Source: Ignavibacteriales bacterium (GTDB lineage: Bacteria; Bacteroidota; Ignavibacteria; Ignavibacteriales; Ignavibacteriaceae). Taken from it: DNA of 64,000 bases. Shown here piece after piece: positions 9,095 to 16,060 of the stretch. The first letter of the stretch is position 1; every line of letters starts with the position of its first letter. The stretch covers positions 564,193 to 628,192 of the forward strand of contig JADJIA010000005.1 of NCBI GenBank assembly GCA_016707285.1, in the 5' to 3' direction. Both the position numbers and the translations under genes were made by a program. A model generated the notes under the pieces. It saw only the letters and a program-made list of their open reading frames with translations, did not search any database and was not told the origin of the DNA.

Positions 9095-9276
9095 CGAAAA
9101 AATATTGGATTTTTGGAGATTGGATGCTATGTCAGGCAGGGTAAAACCGTATGCTAAAAGGAGAAAGAAAGTAGCGGAGTATCGAAGTATCGAAGTATCG
9201 GGCTGTCAAATGGAAGTATAAAACCACAGAGCACACCAAGAACACAGAGGAGAGGTTGAAACATTCATCCGTGGAA

Positions 9277-9299
9277 ATCTCCCAATGGGATGCCTTCGG
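9277..9299. repeat. Dispersed 23-base repeat, copy 1
   Basis: The block begins ATCTCCCAATGGGATG and ends CCTTCGG. It matches positions 15935-15957 at 22 of 23 bases. Its core TCCCAATGGGA is an inverted repeat, so it could fold. Both copies are intergenic, and in both regions an ATCCGTGGA string occurs upstream (9266-9275 here). Confidence 0.6.
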
Positions 9300-9361
9300 C
9301 AGGTGTTCAATCCGTTCCCGACCAGTCGGGACGTGGAACTATCCCATTTACTGCATGGAGG

Positions 9362-9403
9362 TAAAACAAAAAAACACTGAGGAGTGTTAATTCCTCAGTG
9401 TTT
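9362..9403 (-). terminator. Rho-independent terminator downstream of dnaK
   Basis: Read on the minus strand, AAACACTGAGGA (9403-9392) pairs perfectly with TCCTCAGTGTTT (9383-9372) around an 8-base loop, and is followed by a T-rich tract (TTTTTGTTTT). It lies about 70 bases after the dnaK stop codon, in the right orientation. Confidence 0.85.
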
Positions 9404-9473
9404 GAAAGTTTAATTTGCAGTTCCAATCAAACCAAAATTACTGCATTATTGGATTATTGGATTACTGCATTAA

Positions 9474-11387
9474 CTACACTTCTTTGAATTCTGCGTCTTC
9501 AACATTCTTTTCTTTTTCCTGTTGAGCGCCGGATGCCTGCTGAGCATTTGGATCAGGGTTTCCACCCATATCAGGGTTTGGTGCTCCCTGCTGCTGATAG
9601 AGTGACTGTGAGATTTCAGCCCAGGCTTTTTGGAACTGATCAAGAGCAGATTTAATGGTGTCTGCATTTTCTGTCTTAACAGCATCTTCGAGTCTGGAAA
9701 TCTCAGCTTCAAGTTTGCTCTGTTGGTCAGGAGTTATTTTGTCTTTTAATTCTTCCATCTGTTTTTTGGTCTGGAAGATCAAATTTTCTGCTGTGTTTTT
9801 TGCTTCAACAAGATCTTTTTTCTTCTTGTCTTCAACAGCATTCTCCTGTGCATTCTTTTTCATTCTATCGATCTCATCCTGATTTAATCCACCGGAACCG
9901 GTGATTTTAATCGACTGTTCTTTTCCGGTGCCTTTATCTTTGGCTGAAACATGAAGAATACCGTTTGCATCGATGTCGAAACTGACTTCAATCTGTGGAA
10001 CACCTCTCGGAGCCGGTGGAATACCGTCGAGATTAAATCTTCCAAGTGATCTGTTGTCGTTTGCCATTGGTCTTTCACCTTGAAGAACATGAATCTCAAC
10101 TGAAGGCTGACTGTCAGCAGCGGTTGAAAATGTCTCTGTTTTCTTGGTTGGGATTGTGGTATTAGCCGGAATCATTGTTGTCATAACTCCACCAAGAGTT
10201 TCGATTCCCAATGACAATGGTGTAACATCAAGCAAAAGCACATGTTTAACATCACCGCTAAGAACTCCACCCTGTATGGATGCACCAATTGCAACCACTT
10301 CATCAGGATTTACACCCTTATGAGGTTCTTTTCCAAAAAGACTTTTTACAAGTTCCTGAACTGCAGGAACACGGGTCGAACCGCCAACAAGAATTACCTC
10401 GTTGATCTCACCTTTTGAAACGCCTGCGTCTTTGATCGCCTGCTCACATGGAATGCGGGTTCTTTCAATGAGGTCGCCAACAAGATTTTCAAATTTGGCT
10501 CTGGTAATCGTCTGGACAAGATGTTTTGGACCATCCTGAGTTGCAGTGATAAATGGCAGATTCACATCTGTTGAAACCGAGGATGAAAGTTCAATTTTGG
10601 CTTTCTCTGCTGCTTCTTTAAGTCTCTGAAGTGCCATTGGATCGTTTCTTAAATCGATCTGTTCTTCTTTTTTGAACTCATCTGCAAGAAAATCAATCAA
10701 TCTTTGATCAAAATCGTCACCACCAAGGTGAGTGTCACCATTGGTTGACTTCACTTCAAACACTCCATCCCCTATTGTGAGGATCGAGATATCAAAAGTT
10801 CCACCACCAAGATCGTAAACTGCAACTGTCTCTTCTTTTCCTTTTTTGTCGAGTCCATATGCAAGTGCAGCAGCGGTTGGTTCGTTGATAATTCTACGAA
10901 CTTTAAGACCTGCGATTTCACCGGCATCTTTGGTCGCCTGTCTCTGAGCATCGTTAAAGTATGCAGGAACAGTGATAACAGCTTCTGTTACTTCTTCACC
11001 TAAATAATCCTCGGCTGTTTTCTTCATTTTTTGAAGAACCATCGCACTGATCTCTTGTGGTGAATAAAGTTTGTTGTCTATATCAACTCTGGCGGCATTA
11101 TCGTCACCGGGTAAAATTTTGTAAGGAACTTTGGTTGATTCGTCTCTTACTTCATCAACTCTTCTTCCCATAAATCTTTTTATGGAGAAAATTGTTTTTT
11201 TAGGATTTGTGATCGCCTGTCTTTTTGCAGCCTGTCCAACAAGTCTTTCACCTGTTTTTGTAAATGCCACCACCGACGGGGTTGTTCTTGTTCCTTCCGC
11301 ATTTGGTATTACAACGGGCTCGTTGCCTTCCATAACGGATACGCATGAATTTGTGGTACCTAAATCAATTCCAATGATTTTTCCCAT
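9474..11387 (-). CDS. dnaK: Molecular chaperone DnaK (Hsp70)
   Basis: The start at 11387 gives MGKIIGIDLGTTNSCVSVME, the exact conserved Hsp70 N-terminus, preceded by a strong AAGGAG site; the open frame extends 24 codons further upstream without a good reason to use it. The 637-residue protein has the ATPase domain (phosphate loop VAVYDLGGGTFDISIL, adenosine motif ILVGGSTRVPAVQEL), the VLLLDVTPLSLGIET linker and substrate-binding domain, a helical lid and an acidic tail ending EKEKNVEDAEFKEV, the EEVD-like end typical of DnaK. It folds and holds client proteins with DnaJ and GrpE, neither of which is encoded nearby. It is a single-gene unit, with its own terminator and divergent from birA. 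Confidence 0.97.
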   Translation of the reverse strand: MGKIIGIDLGTTNSCVSVMEGNEPVVIPNAEGTRTTPSVVAFTKTGERLVGQAAKRQAITNPKKTIFSIKRFMGRRVDEVRDESTKVPYKILPGDDNAARVDIDNKLYSPQEISAMVLQKMKKTAEDYLGEEVTEAVITVPAYFNDAQRQATKDAGEIAGLKVRRIINEPTAAALAYGLDKKGKEETVAVYDLGGGTFDISILTIGDGVFEVKSTNGDTHLGGDDFDQRLIDFLADEFKKEEQIDLRNDPMALQRLKEAAEKAKIELSSSVSTDVNLPFITATQDGPKHLVQTITRAKFENLVGDLIERTRIPCEQAIKDAGVSKGEINEVILVGGSTRVPAVQELVKSLFGKEPHKGVNPDEVVAIGASIQGGVLSGDVKHVLLLDVTPLSLGIETLGGVMTTMIPANTTIPTKKTETFSTAADSQPSVEIHVLQGERPMANDNRSLGRFNLDGIPPAPRGVPQIEVSFDIDANGILHVSAKDKGTGKEQSIKITGSGGLNQDEIDRMKKNAQENAVEDKKKKDLVEAKNTAENLIFQTKKQMEELKDKITPDQQSKLEAEISRLEDAVKTENADTIKSALDQFQKAWAEISQSLYQQQGAPNPDMGGNPDPNAQQASGAQQEKEKNVEDAEFKEV

Positions 11388-11566
11388 TTTAATTCTCCTT
11401 TTCGTAAATTTGTTTTCAAATCTGATTTTTTTTAATTGCACCTGTACTGCAATTAACATGCCAAGAGCAAATTCCTCTGTTTTAGAGGTTTTTTTTCAAG
11501 GTTTTTTTTGAGTATGTCATAATGTATGACATTTTGTATGATAGTTTGTCATTGATTGAGGATAGA
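11388..11566. promoter_or_regulatory. Divergent dnaK/birA promoter region
   Basis: This 179-base region separates the divergent dnaK and birA genes. It contains the dnaK ribosome-binding site AAGGAG, a short hairpin CCTCTAAAACAGAGG on the dnaK strand near 11475-11490 and a CTTGAAA string further upstream that resembles a heat-shock sigma -35 element, although no matching -10 could be identified. The birA side carries a palindrome at 11514-11532. No CIRCE element (TTAGCACTC-N9-GAGTGCTAA) is present, so HrcA control of dnaK is not supported. Confidence 0.45.
11514..11532. promoter_or_regulatory. Operator-like palindrome upstream of birA
   Basis: ATGTCATA and TATGACAT form perfect 8-base arms around a 3-base centre (ATG). 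A looser copy of the same half-sites (TATGATAGTTTGTCAT) follows at once. The geometry, two helical half-sites just upstream of a translation start, resembles the binding site of a dimeric regulator. The regulator is unknown; the spacing and sequence do not match CRP or BirA sites. Confidence 0.45.
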
Positions 11567-12343
11567 ATGTTTGAAATAGAAGAATTTGATATTAAACTTG
11601 AGACCGAATACATAGGCCGTAACTTTATTTATTTGGAGGAAACTGAATCCACTAACAGTTTTGTTTTGGATCGGGCTAATGATATTAAAACTGATGGAAC
11701 TGTTGTGTTTTCCGAGTTCCAGTCAGCTGGTCGAGGACGACTTGACAGGAAGTGGGTTTCAAGTCGTGGACAAAACCTCACTTTTACAATTTTCCTCGAT
11801 CTGAAGGATAGAAATATCCCCGAACCACAGCTCTTGAATCTGGCGGCTTCTTTAGTGGTTGCCAAGTCGATCGAGAATCTCCACATGATTAAAACGAACC
11901 TGAAGTGGCCCAATGATGTCCTGATCGGTTCCAAAAAGGTGGCGGGAATCTTGTGTGAATCTGTATCACAAGGCGATAAAATCAACAGAGTCGCTGTGGG
12001 TATTGGAATTAATGTAAACCAGGCAAATTTTCATTCGGGTTATCTTGTGGATCCCACCTCAATCAGAATGGAACTTAAACAGTATGCCTCAAGGGAAAAA
12101 CTTCTTGCTGAATTGCTCTTAAATTTTGAAGTTACCCTCGAAAAACTTGAACGCTCACCTGCTGCAATAGTTGAAGAATGGAAACCTTTTTGTAAAATGT
12201 TGGGAGACAAAATCAATATTAAAGCAGGTGACGAGGAAATCAGAGGTATTTTTGCCGATATTAATGAAAAGGGACACCTTATTCTGCTCGATTCAAATGA
12301 AGACAAAAGGATAATCACTTTTGGGGATGTCTCTGCTTCATGA
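11567..12343 (+). CDS. birA: Biotin--[acetyl-CoA-carboxylase] ligase
   Basis: The 258-residue product has the biotin-protein-ligase core: FIYLEETESTNSFVLDRAN, the biotinyl-AMP loop SAGRGRLDRKWVSSRGQNL (GRGRxxRxW), the KWPNDVLIGSKKVAGILCE motif and GIGINVNQ. The C-terminal ~50 residues are the small SH3-like domain (GDKINIKAGDEEIRGIFADI). It activates biotin and attaches it to the carboxylase carrier protein. There is no N-terminal helix-turn-helix, so this is a monofunctional ligase that does not itself repress biotin genes. The start at 11567 is preferred for its GAGG site 8 bases upstream; an in-frame ATG at 11522 falls inside the palindrome. Its end overlaps coaX by 4 bases. Confidence 0.92.
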   Translation: MFEIEEFDIKLETEYIGRNFIYLEETESTNSFVLDRANDIKTDGTVVFSEFQSAGRGRLDRKWVSSRGQNLTFTIFLDLKDRNIPEPQLLNLAASLVVAKSIENLHMIKTNLKWPNDVLIGSKKVAGILCESVSQGDKINRVAVGIGINVNQANFHSGYLVDPTSIRMELKQYASREKLLAELLLNFEVTLEKLERSPAAIVEEWKPFCKMLGDKINIKAGDEEIRGIFADINEKGHLILLDSNEDKRIITFGDVSAS

Positions 12344-13092
12344 AAGTAATTGCAATCGACATCGGAAACACAAGAATTAAAACCGGTGAGTTCTACAATT
12401 CAGAACTCATCAGAACATTGATTATTGAAGACCCACTCGAGATAAAACCCCTTATTTATGGAAGTAAAATCGATGTGGTGCTTTCTTCCGTCGTTCCCAA
12501 ACACACCTCTTTGATGGAGGGAATCCTAAAAAATCACCCAAATACAGATCTTTTCCTGATAGAGCATAATCTGGATTTTGGTTTTGCAATTAATTATACT
12601 CCACTCACCGGACTTGGAATCGACAGGCTCTGCTCAATCTCGGGTGCCAAACATCTGCTTGAACTCGACAATACTCTTATGGACTATGATTATGTTATTA
12701 CATTCGATTTTGGTACCGCCACTACGGTAAATGTCCTTCAAATTGGTAAAAGTCCTGTGTTTACAGGTGGGATGATTGCCCCGGGCTTAAAGATAATGAA
12801 TGCCGCACTTAATCACCATACTTCAAAACTTCCGTTGATTGAGCATTTTAACACTTCCGGTTTTCTCGGAAACAGTACCGATAATTCAATCAGATCGGGA
12901 ATCATCAATTCGACAATTGGTCTGGTGGAGAGGGTTTACAACCATTTTTCTGCTCTCTCGGGAGATATGAAAATTTTTATCACCGGTGGTTATGCCGAAG
13001 CATTGATTCCACATCTGCAAATTCCGTTTCAGCATGAACCATTCCTTAACCTGATTGGAATCTATTCAATCTACTATAGAAACAAAAAGTAA
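12340..13092 (+). CDS. coaX: Type III pantothenate kinase
   Basis: The 250-residue protein begins MKVIAIDIGNTRIKTGEFYN, the phosphate-1 motif of the acetate-and-sugar-kinase fold in CoaX enzymes. Further family motifs are TPLTGLGIDRLCSISGAKHL, the DFGTATTVNVL phosphate-2 motif, GGMIAPGLKIMNAALNHHTSKLP and FITGGYAEAL. CoaX phosphorylates pantothenate, the first step of coenzyme A synthesis; family members need a monovalent cation and are not inhibited by CoA. birA-coaX pairs are common in bacteria. The ATGA overlap with birA indicates translational coupling. Confidence 0.94.
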   Translation: MKVIAIDIGNTRIKTGEFYNSELIRTLIIEDPLEIKPLIYGSKIDVVLSSVVPKHTSLMEGILKNHPNTDLFLIEHNLDFGFAINYTPLTGLGIDRLCSISGAKHLLELDNTLMDYDYVITFDFGTATTVNVLQIGKSPVFTGGMIAPGLKIMNAALNHHTSKLPLIEHFNTSGFLGNSTDNSIRSGIINSTIGLVERVYNHFSALSGDMKIFITGGYAEALIPHLQIPFQHEPFLNLIGIYSIYYRNKK

Positions 13093-13094
13093 GT

Positions 13095-13125
13095 TTTGAT
13101 AAAACGGCAAAAACCCGTATATTTG
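13095..13125 (+). promoter_or_regulatory. Promoter of tRNA-Arg (Bacteroidetes type)
   Basis: A TTTG -33 element at 13095-13098 and a TATATTTG -7 element at 13118-13125 are 19 bases apart, matching the TTTG...TAnnTTTG consensus for the Bacteroidetes primary sigma factor. The tRNA starts 17 bases after the -7 element. Confidence 0.65.
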
Positions 13126-13141
13126 TAAGCTAAAATTTGAT

Positions 13142-13218
13142 GCACCCGTAGCTCAATTGGATAGAGCGTTTGACTACGGATCAAAAGGTTGAGGGTTCGA
13201 TTCCTTCCGGGTGTACCA
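13142..13218 (+). tRNA. tRNA-Arg (anticodon ACG)
   Basis: The 77-base sequence folds as a tRNA. The acceptor stem is GCACCCG with CGGGTGT, and the ACCA end is encoded in the DNA. The D-arm is GCTC/GAGC, the anticodon stem TTTGA/TCAAA has loop CTACGGA giving anticodon ACG, and the T-loop contains GGTTCGATTCC. ACG tRNA-Arg reads CGU, CGC and CGA only after A34 is deaminated to inosine by TadA, which matters because the tadA at 16061-16477 seems to lack its zinc cysteines. Confidence 0.95.
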
Positions 13219-13223
13219 ATTTC

Positions 13224-13260
13224 AAAGCCTTGATGCCGCAAAGTGTCAAGGCTTTTTTTC
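13224..13260 (+). terminator. Terminator after tRNA-Arg
   Basis: AAAGCCTTGA (13224-13233) pairs perfectly with TCAAGGCTTT (13246-13255) around a 12-base loop and is followed by a T run. Its right arm overlaps the last codons of the convergent methyltransferase gene. Confidence 0.85.
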
Positions 13261-14058
13261 TTTCTTCCTTGCCACAATGGAATATACCATCGGAATTTTG
13301 TCCCCCAAATGTCCAATGCGATATTTTCCTTGTTCAAACTCGATTGTTTTGTTAAAACAGTTGTAAGGTGAATAATCATATTCCTCAAAAGAATTTATTT
13401 CGAGTCCGTTTTTTATCAAACTTGTCAATACTTCACTTAAACTGTGATTCCATGAAACAGATTCGATGACAATGTCTGCACTTTTGTCGGCGTATGTCCC
13501 CTGTTCAGTTTCCACAATTGCATCTGATTTAAAATAATTATATCCAACCTTTTCAAAATTATCATCAAACATCCAAACCACGGGATGGAACTCCACAAAC
13601 ACAAATTTTCCGTTTGCTTTTAGAAATTGAGAAATGATTTTTGCCCATTTATCCAGATCAGGCAACCACCCAATTGTTCCGTAACTTGTGAAAATAACAT
13701 CAAACTGTTTGTCCAAATGGTTTGGCAAATCGTAAATATCACAACAAATGAAATTTGTTTTTGAGTTGGTTTCAGCGGCTAACTGTTTCGCTGCTTCAAT
13801 TGCTTTGTCCGAAAGATCAACACCAGTTACCTCAGCTCCGAGTCGGGATAAAGAAATTGTATCTTGTCCAAAATGACATTGCAGATGCAATATTGTTTTT
13901 CCTTTTACATCTCCAAGTAAATCCAACTCAATACTATTTAAAGAAGTTTTTCCTTTAATAAAATTATCAAGGTCGTAGAACTTCGATTTTAAATGTGTCT
14001 CCACTCTGTTGTTCCACGATTGGCGGTTAATTTCTATATAATTGTTCTCTTTTTTCAT
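13246..14058 (-). CDS. Class I SAM-dependent methyltransferase
   Basis: The 270-residue protein opens KKENNYIEINRQSWNNRVET and has the methyltransferase motif I region GKTILHLQCHFGQDTISLSR, where a Gly-rich loop is replaced by CHFGQD as in a recognised UbiE-like subgroup. The acidic ribose-binding residue lies in AEVTGVDLSDKAIEAA, and motif IV is KQFDVIFTSYGTIGWLPDLD. It binds S-adenosylmethionine; the substrate is unknown. The gene is convergent with tRNA-Arg and heads a small accessory patch with the cupin gene upstream. Nothing in the sequence ties it to the pathways of neighbouring housekeeping genes. Confidence 0.82.
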   Translation of the reverse strand: MKKENNYIEINRQSWNNRVETHLKSKFYDLDNFIKGKTSLNSIELDLLGDVKGKTILHLQCHFGQDTISLSRLGAEVTGVDLSDKAIEAAKQLAAETNSKTNFICCDIYDLPNHLDKQFDVIFTSYGTIGWLPDLDKWAKIISQFLKANGKFVFVEFHPVVWMFDDNFEKVGYNYFKSDAIVETEQGTYADKSADIVIESVSWNHSLSEVLTSLIKNGLEINSFEEYDYSPYNCFNKTIEFEQGKYRIGHLGDKIPMVYSIVARKKEKKP

Positions 14059-14082
14059 TTCATTTCGTTTTGTTTATTAAAA

Positions 14083-14415
14083 TTATATCCAGACTGCATC
14101 AGCAGTTTGTTCCCCACCGGCATCTCCGGTGTTGACAGTTCCGGCCGGCTCTATCAAAAGGATTTTACATTCCTTTGCGGCAAACGGCTTATGTTCAACT
14201 CCTTTATGAACCACTGCCATCTCACCTTCGTTAAGAGTAACACTACCATCTCGAAAATCAATCCTGAGTTGACCCTCCAAAACGATAAACACCTCATCGG
14301 TATCTTTGTGATCATGCCAAGTAAAATCCCCTTCAATCCTGGCGAGCTTAAAATGATAATTGTTGAGTTGAGCAATTATCTTGGGAGACCATTGGTCGGA
14401 GAATTTTTCGAACAT
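14083..14415 (-). CDS. Small cupin-domain protein
   Basis: This 110-residue protein is a single cupin. Motif 1 is FTWHDHKDTDEVFIVLEGQL, with two histidines and a glutamate placed to bind a metal. Motif 2 is VHKGVEHKPFAAKECKIL, with the third histidine. The full metal-ligand set HxH...E...H is present. Stand-alone cupins of this type can be isomerases, dioxygenases or ligand sensors, and the sequence does not say which. The gene is 24 bases upstream of the methyltransferase on the same strand, so the two are probably cotranscribed. Confidence 0.8.
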   Translation of the reverse strand: MFEKFSDQWSPKIIAQLNNYHFKLARIEGDFTWHDHKDTDEVFIVLEGQLRIDFRDGSVTLNEGEMAVVHKGVEHKPFAAKECKILLIEPAGTVNTGDAGGEQTADAVWI

Positions 14416-14714
14416 TTTTTGAAATTGATTGCTTCGGTTTGCATGGGTTCCTTTGATAATTCAAAAGGGCTAAAATACTCAATTTTCCCTTTTAATGAAC
14501 CAATATTTGTAGGTTTTTCATCGATAACTGACTACCACATGATAGATAAATAGAGAATACCGGTTTAACGATTTATTCAATTTTTTGGTGAACCAGTACA
14601 AATTTTGGTTAGCATTATTTTTTTTTTTGAATAATTTAGAAAAATTCTATTTAGCATACTCTAAATCTTAAAAAGCATTTAAAGAGATTTGTAAAATATC
14701 ATAAGGATTGAACA
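14416..14714. other. AT-rich intergenic region
   Basis: This roughly 300-base gap separates the cupin gene from the divergent lipoprotein gene and must hold both promoters. It is very AT-rich, with a long T run near 14620. No promoter element close to the local TAnnTTTG consensus and no repeat is evident. The lipoprotein has an ATAAGGATTG ribosome-binding site just before its ATG. Confidence 0.4.
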
Positions 14715-15410
14715 ATGAAAACATTAACTACTCTAATAGCCATTCTGGTATTAGTTGGGTGTGAAAAACAAATAACCGGGCCTGAAAAAGCGAAATACGC
14801 TCCGGTTGAATCAGTTCATCAACATGCATACTATTCTTTGCCGACTCCCCCACACGGATTTACTGCTGCAGTCGGTTGGATGCAAGCGATTGATATTGAT
14901 GGAAAAGGAACTCCAAGTAAAGTTGAAGTGGATTGGATGAAACTGCATGCCATAGTCAACTCAAAAGATACGGTATTGTACGAAGATCATTTTGAATCAA
15001 TGATAGCAGCAATGTCATGGTACGGATTATACAGTCGAAACCCATGGTTTGGCGGGGATAGATTGGAATCGATGCCTTTTAAAGTTGAAAATGGTATATT
15101 AATGTTGGAACCACATATATATTCGTACCGCGTTTATCACTGGTGGAATACCCAAAGAGCGTTGGTGCCGCTTGGTACAAGTCGAGTATGGTTTGAAGCT
15201 GCGGTCCGAATAACCGGGAGAGCTGGAGTTCAGGCCGGTATTGACTATTGGATAGATTTGTCTGCTACCCCAGAAGGCCCACAAAAAATAATAGAGAGTC
15301 CGGCGCGAGTGATTGGATTGGAAATAGTACATCAGGCTGGCAAATTCTCACAGTTGGAAAGCCTTGATAAATTATGCATTATTCAAGAGTATGATAAATT
15401 TTGTTTTTAA
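14715..15410 (+). CDS. Putative lipoprotein of unknown function
   Basis: The 231-residue product starts MKTLTTLIAILVLVGCEKQI, a short lipoprotein signal with lipobox LVGC, so it is probably lipid-anchored at Cys16. The mature part is rich in Trp and Tyr (for example HWWNTQRALVPLGTSRVWFE and GIDYWIDLSA). The segments TPPHGFTAAVGWMQAID and SRVWFEAAVRITGRAGVQAG suggest a beta-sandwich fold of the kind seen in sugar-binding or laminin-G-like domains, but no family is recognised. The C-terminus (DKLCIIQEYDKFCF) ends just before a repeat array, so truncation by rearrangement is possible. It has no operon partners. Confidence 0.6.
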   Translation: MKTLTTLIAILVLVGCEKQITGPEKAKYAPVESVHQHAYYSLPTPPHGFTAAVGWMQAIDIDGKGTPSKVEVDWMKLHAIVNSKDTVLYEDHFESMIAAMSWYGLYSRNPWFGGDRLESMPFKVENGILMLEPHIYSYRVYHWWNTQRALVPLGTSRVWFEAAVRITGRAGVQAGIDYWIDLSATPEGPQKIIESPARVIGLEIVHQAGKFSQLESLDKLCIIQEYDKFCF

Positions 15411-15474
15411 CAATCGGAGGTGACGAATATTCAATCCTCTCCGGGGATAATTTTGGGAGGTGGAGATTCCTATT

Positions 15475-15734
15475 TCTACCCATAGGATACCCCTGCCGGG
15501 GCAAATGGCTTTTTGGGGGTATTTTTACCAAACCTGCCCTGCCGGGGCAAATGGCTTTTTGGGTGGGGTTTATTCTATCCATACGTAACCCCTGCCGGGG
15601 CAAATGGCATTTTTGGGTGCGATTATTTTTGCGACCACAATCGTGAATCTACCCATAGGATACCCCTGCCGGGGCAAATGGCTTTTTGGGTGGGTTTATT
15701 CTATCCATACGAAACCCCTGCCGGGGCAAATGGC
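15475..15734 (+). repeat. Irregular tandem array of CCTGCCGGGGCAAATGGC
   Basis: The 18-base core CCTGCCGGGGCAAATGGC begins at 15492, 15538, 15591 (with GGCA for GGCT just after), 15665 and 15717, at intervals of 46, 53, 74 and 52 bases. A higher-order unit is also visible: TCTACCCATAGGATACC precedes copies 1 and 4 (15475 and 15648), and TATTCTATCCATACG precedes copies 3 and 5 (15571 and 15697). The core contains CCCC-TGCC-GGGG and could form a small hairpin. It is much richer in G+C than its surroundings. The variable spacing and repeated spacers exclude a CRISPR array. Confidence 0.8.
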
Positions 15735-15801
15735 TTTGGGAGGGATTATTTACCAAAGCAATTCTAGGACGGGCAAAATAATGTTGTCATAATCAAAAAA
15801 A

Positions 15802-15870
15802 ATCCGTGGCCATCCGTGTTAAATCCGTGATATCCGTGGCCATCCGTGTTAAATCCGTGATATCCGTGGA
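15802..15870 (+). repeat. Tandem 30-base ATCCGTG repeat
   Basis: Two identical 30-base units (15802-15831 and 15832-15861), each beginning ATCCGTGGCCATCCGTG, are followed by a partial third (ATCCGTGGA). Each unit contains three ATCCGTG strings. Related strings (AATCTGCG, AATCCG) follow up to 15930. Similar ATCCGTG-rich intergenic repeats are known from several phyla. Confidence 0.8.
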
Positions 15871-15934
15871 ACCATAAAAATCCCTTCCGACAGATCGGAA
15901 TTAAAATCTGCGAAAATCCGTTTAATCTGCGTGT

Positions 15935-15957
15935 ATCTCCCAACGGGATGCCTTCGG
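15935..15957. repeat. Dispersed 23-base repeat, copy 2
   Basis: The block starts ATCTCCCAACGGGATG and ends CCTTCGG, and matches 9277-9299 with a single T/C difference. Confidence 0.6.
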
Positions 15958-16060
15958 TATGCGTCCCACTTCCCTAATCCAAGTTTTACCGCTTATTTCT
16001 GTTAAGAAATTGTTAAATTCAGGTTTAAATTTTTAATGTTTCAAAAATTAAAAATAGACT

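Larger units (their letters stand above)
9062..9473. other. Intergenic region with repeat-like fragments
   Basis: This 412-base gap contains no convincing gene. It holds the uvrD-side promoter element, a short direct repeat of ATCGAAGT units (about 9180-9200), an ACCACAGAGCACACC/AACACAGAGG stretch (9222-9251) of a type often seen in dispersed intergenic repeats, a 23-base block at 9277-9299 repeated at 15935-15957 with one mismatch, a small palindrome TCCCGACCAGTCGGGA near 9317, and the dnaK terminator. Just before dnaK there is a short run of ATTGGATTATTGGATTACTG repeats. Confidence 0.6.
15411..16060. other. 650-base intergenic region filled with repeats
   Basis: No gene is supported here, although the forward frames stay open across the repeats and would translate as Gly/Pro/Trp-rich repetition. 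The region holds a G+C-rich array (15475-15734), a tandem 30-base repeat (15802-15870), an AATCTGCG/AATCCG-type stretch (15905-15930) and the second copy of the 23-base dispersed repeat (15935-15957). The last 100 bases are AT-rich and should include the tadA promoter, which is not clearly recognisable. Confidence 0.6.

Noticed and set aside
9474..11511. Long frames opposite dnaK
   Set aside because: Forward-strand open stretches inside dnaK lack start signals and have composition expected for shadows of the coding strand.
11388..11566. CIRCE element for HrcA control of dnaK
   Set aside because: No TTAGCACTC-N9-GAGTGCTAA or close variant is present; only an unrelated palindrome is seen on the birA side.
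13224..13260. Hairpin after tRNA-Arg as an attachment-site remnant
   Set aside because: It has perfect arms and a T run, so a transcription terminator explains it; no repeated tRNA 3' end was found in the window.
15475..15734. Possible CRISPR array
   Set aside because: The repeat core is only 18 bases, spacing varies from 46 to 74 bases, the intervening sequences are themselves repeated, and no cas genes are nearby.
15401..15792. Three overlapping forward open frames across the repeat array
   Set aside because: They arise from the repeated sequence itself, translate to the same Gly/Pro/Trp motifs in different frames, and have no ribosome-binding site or homologue.
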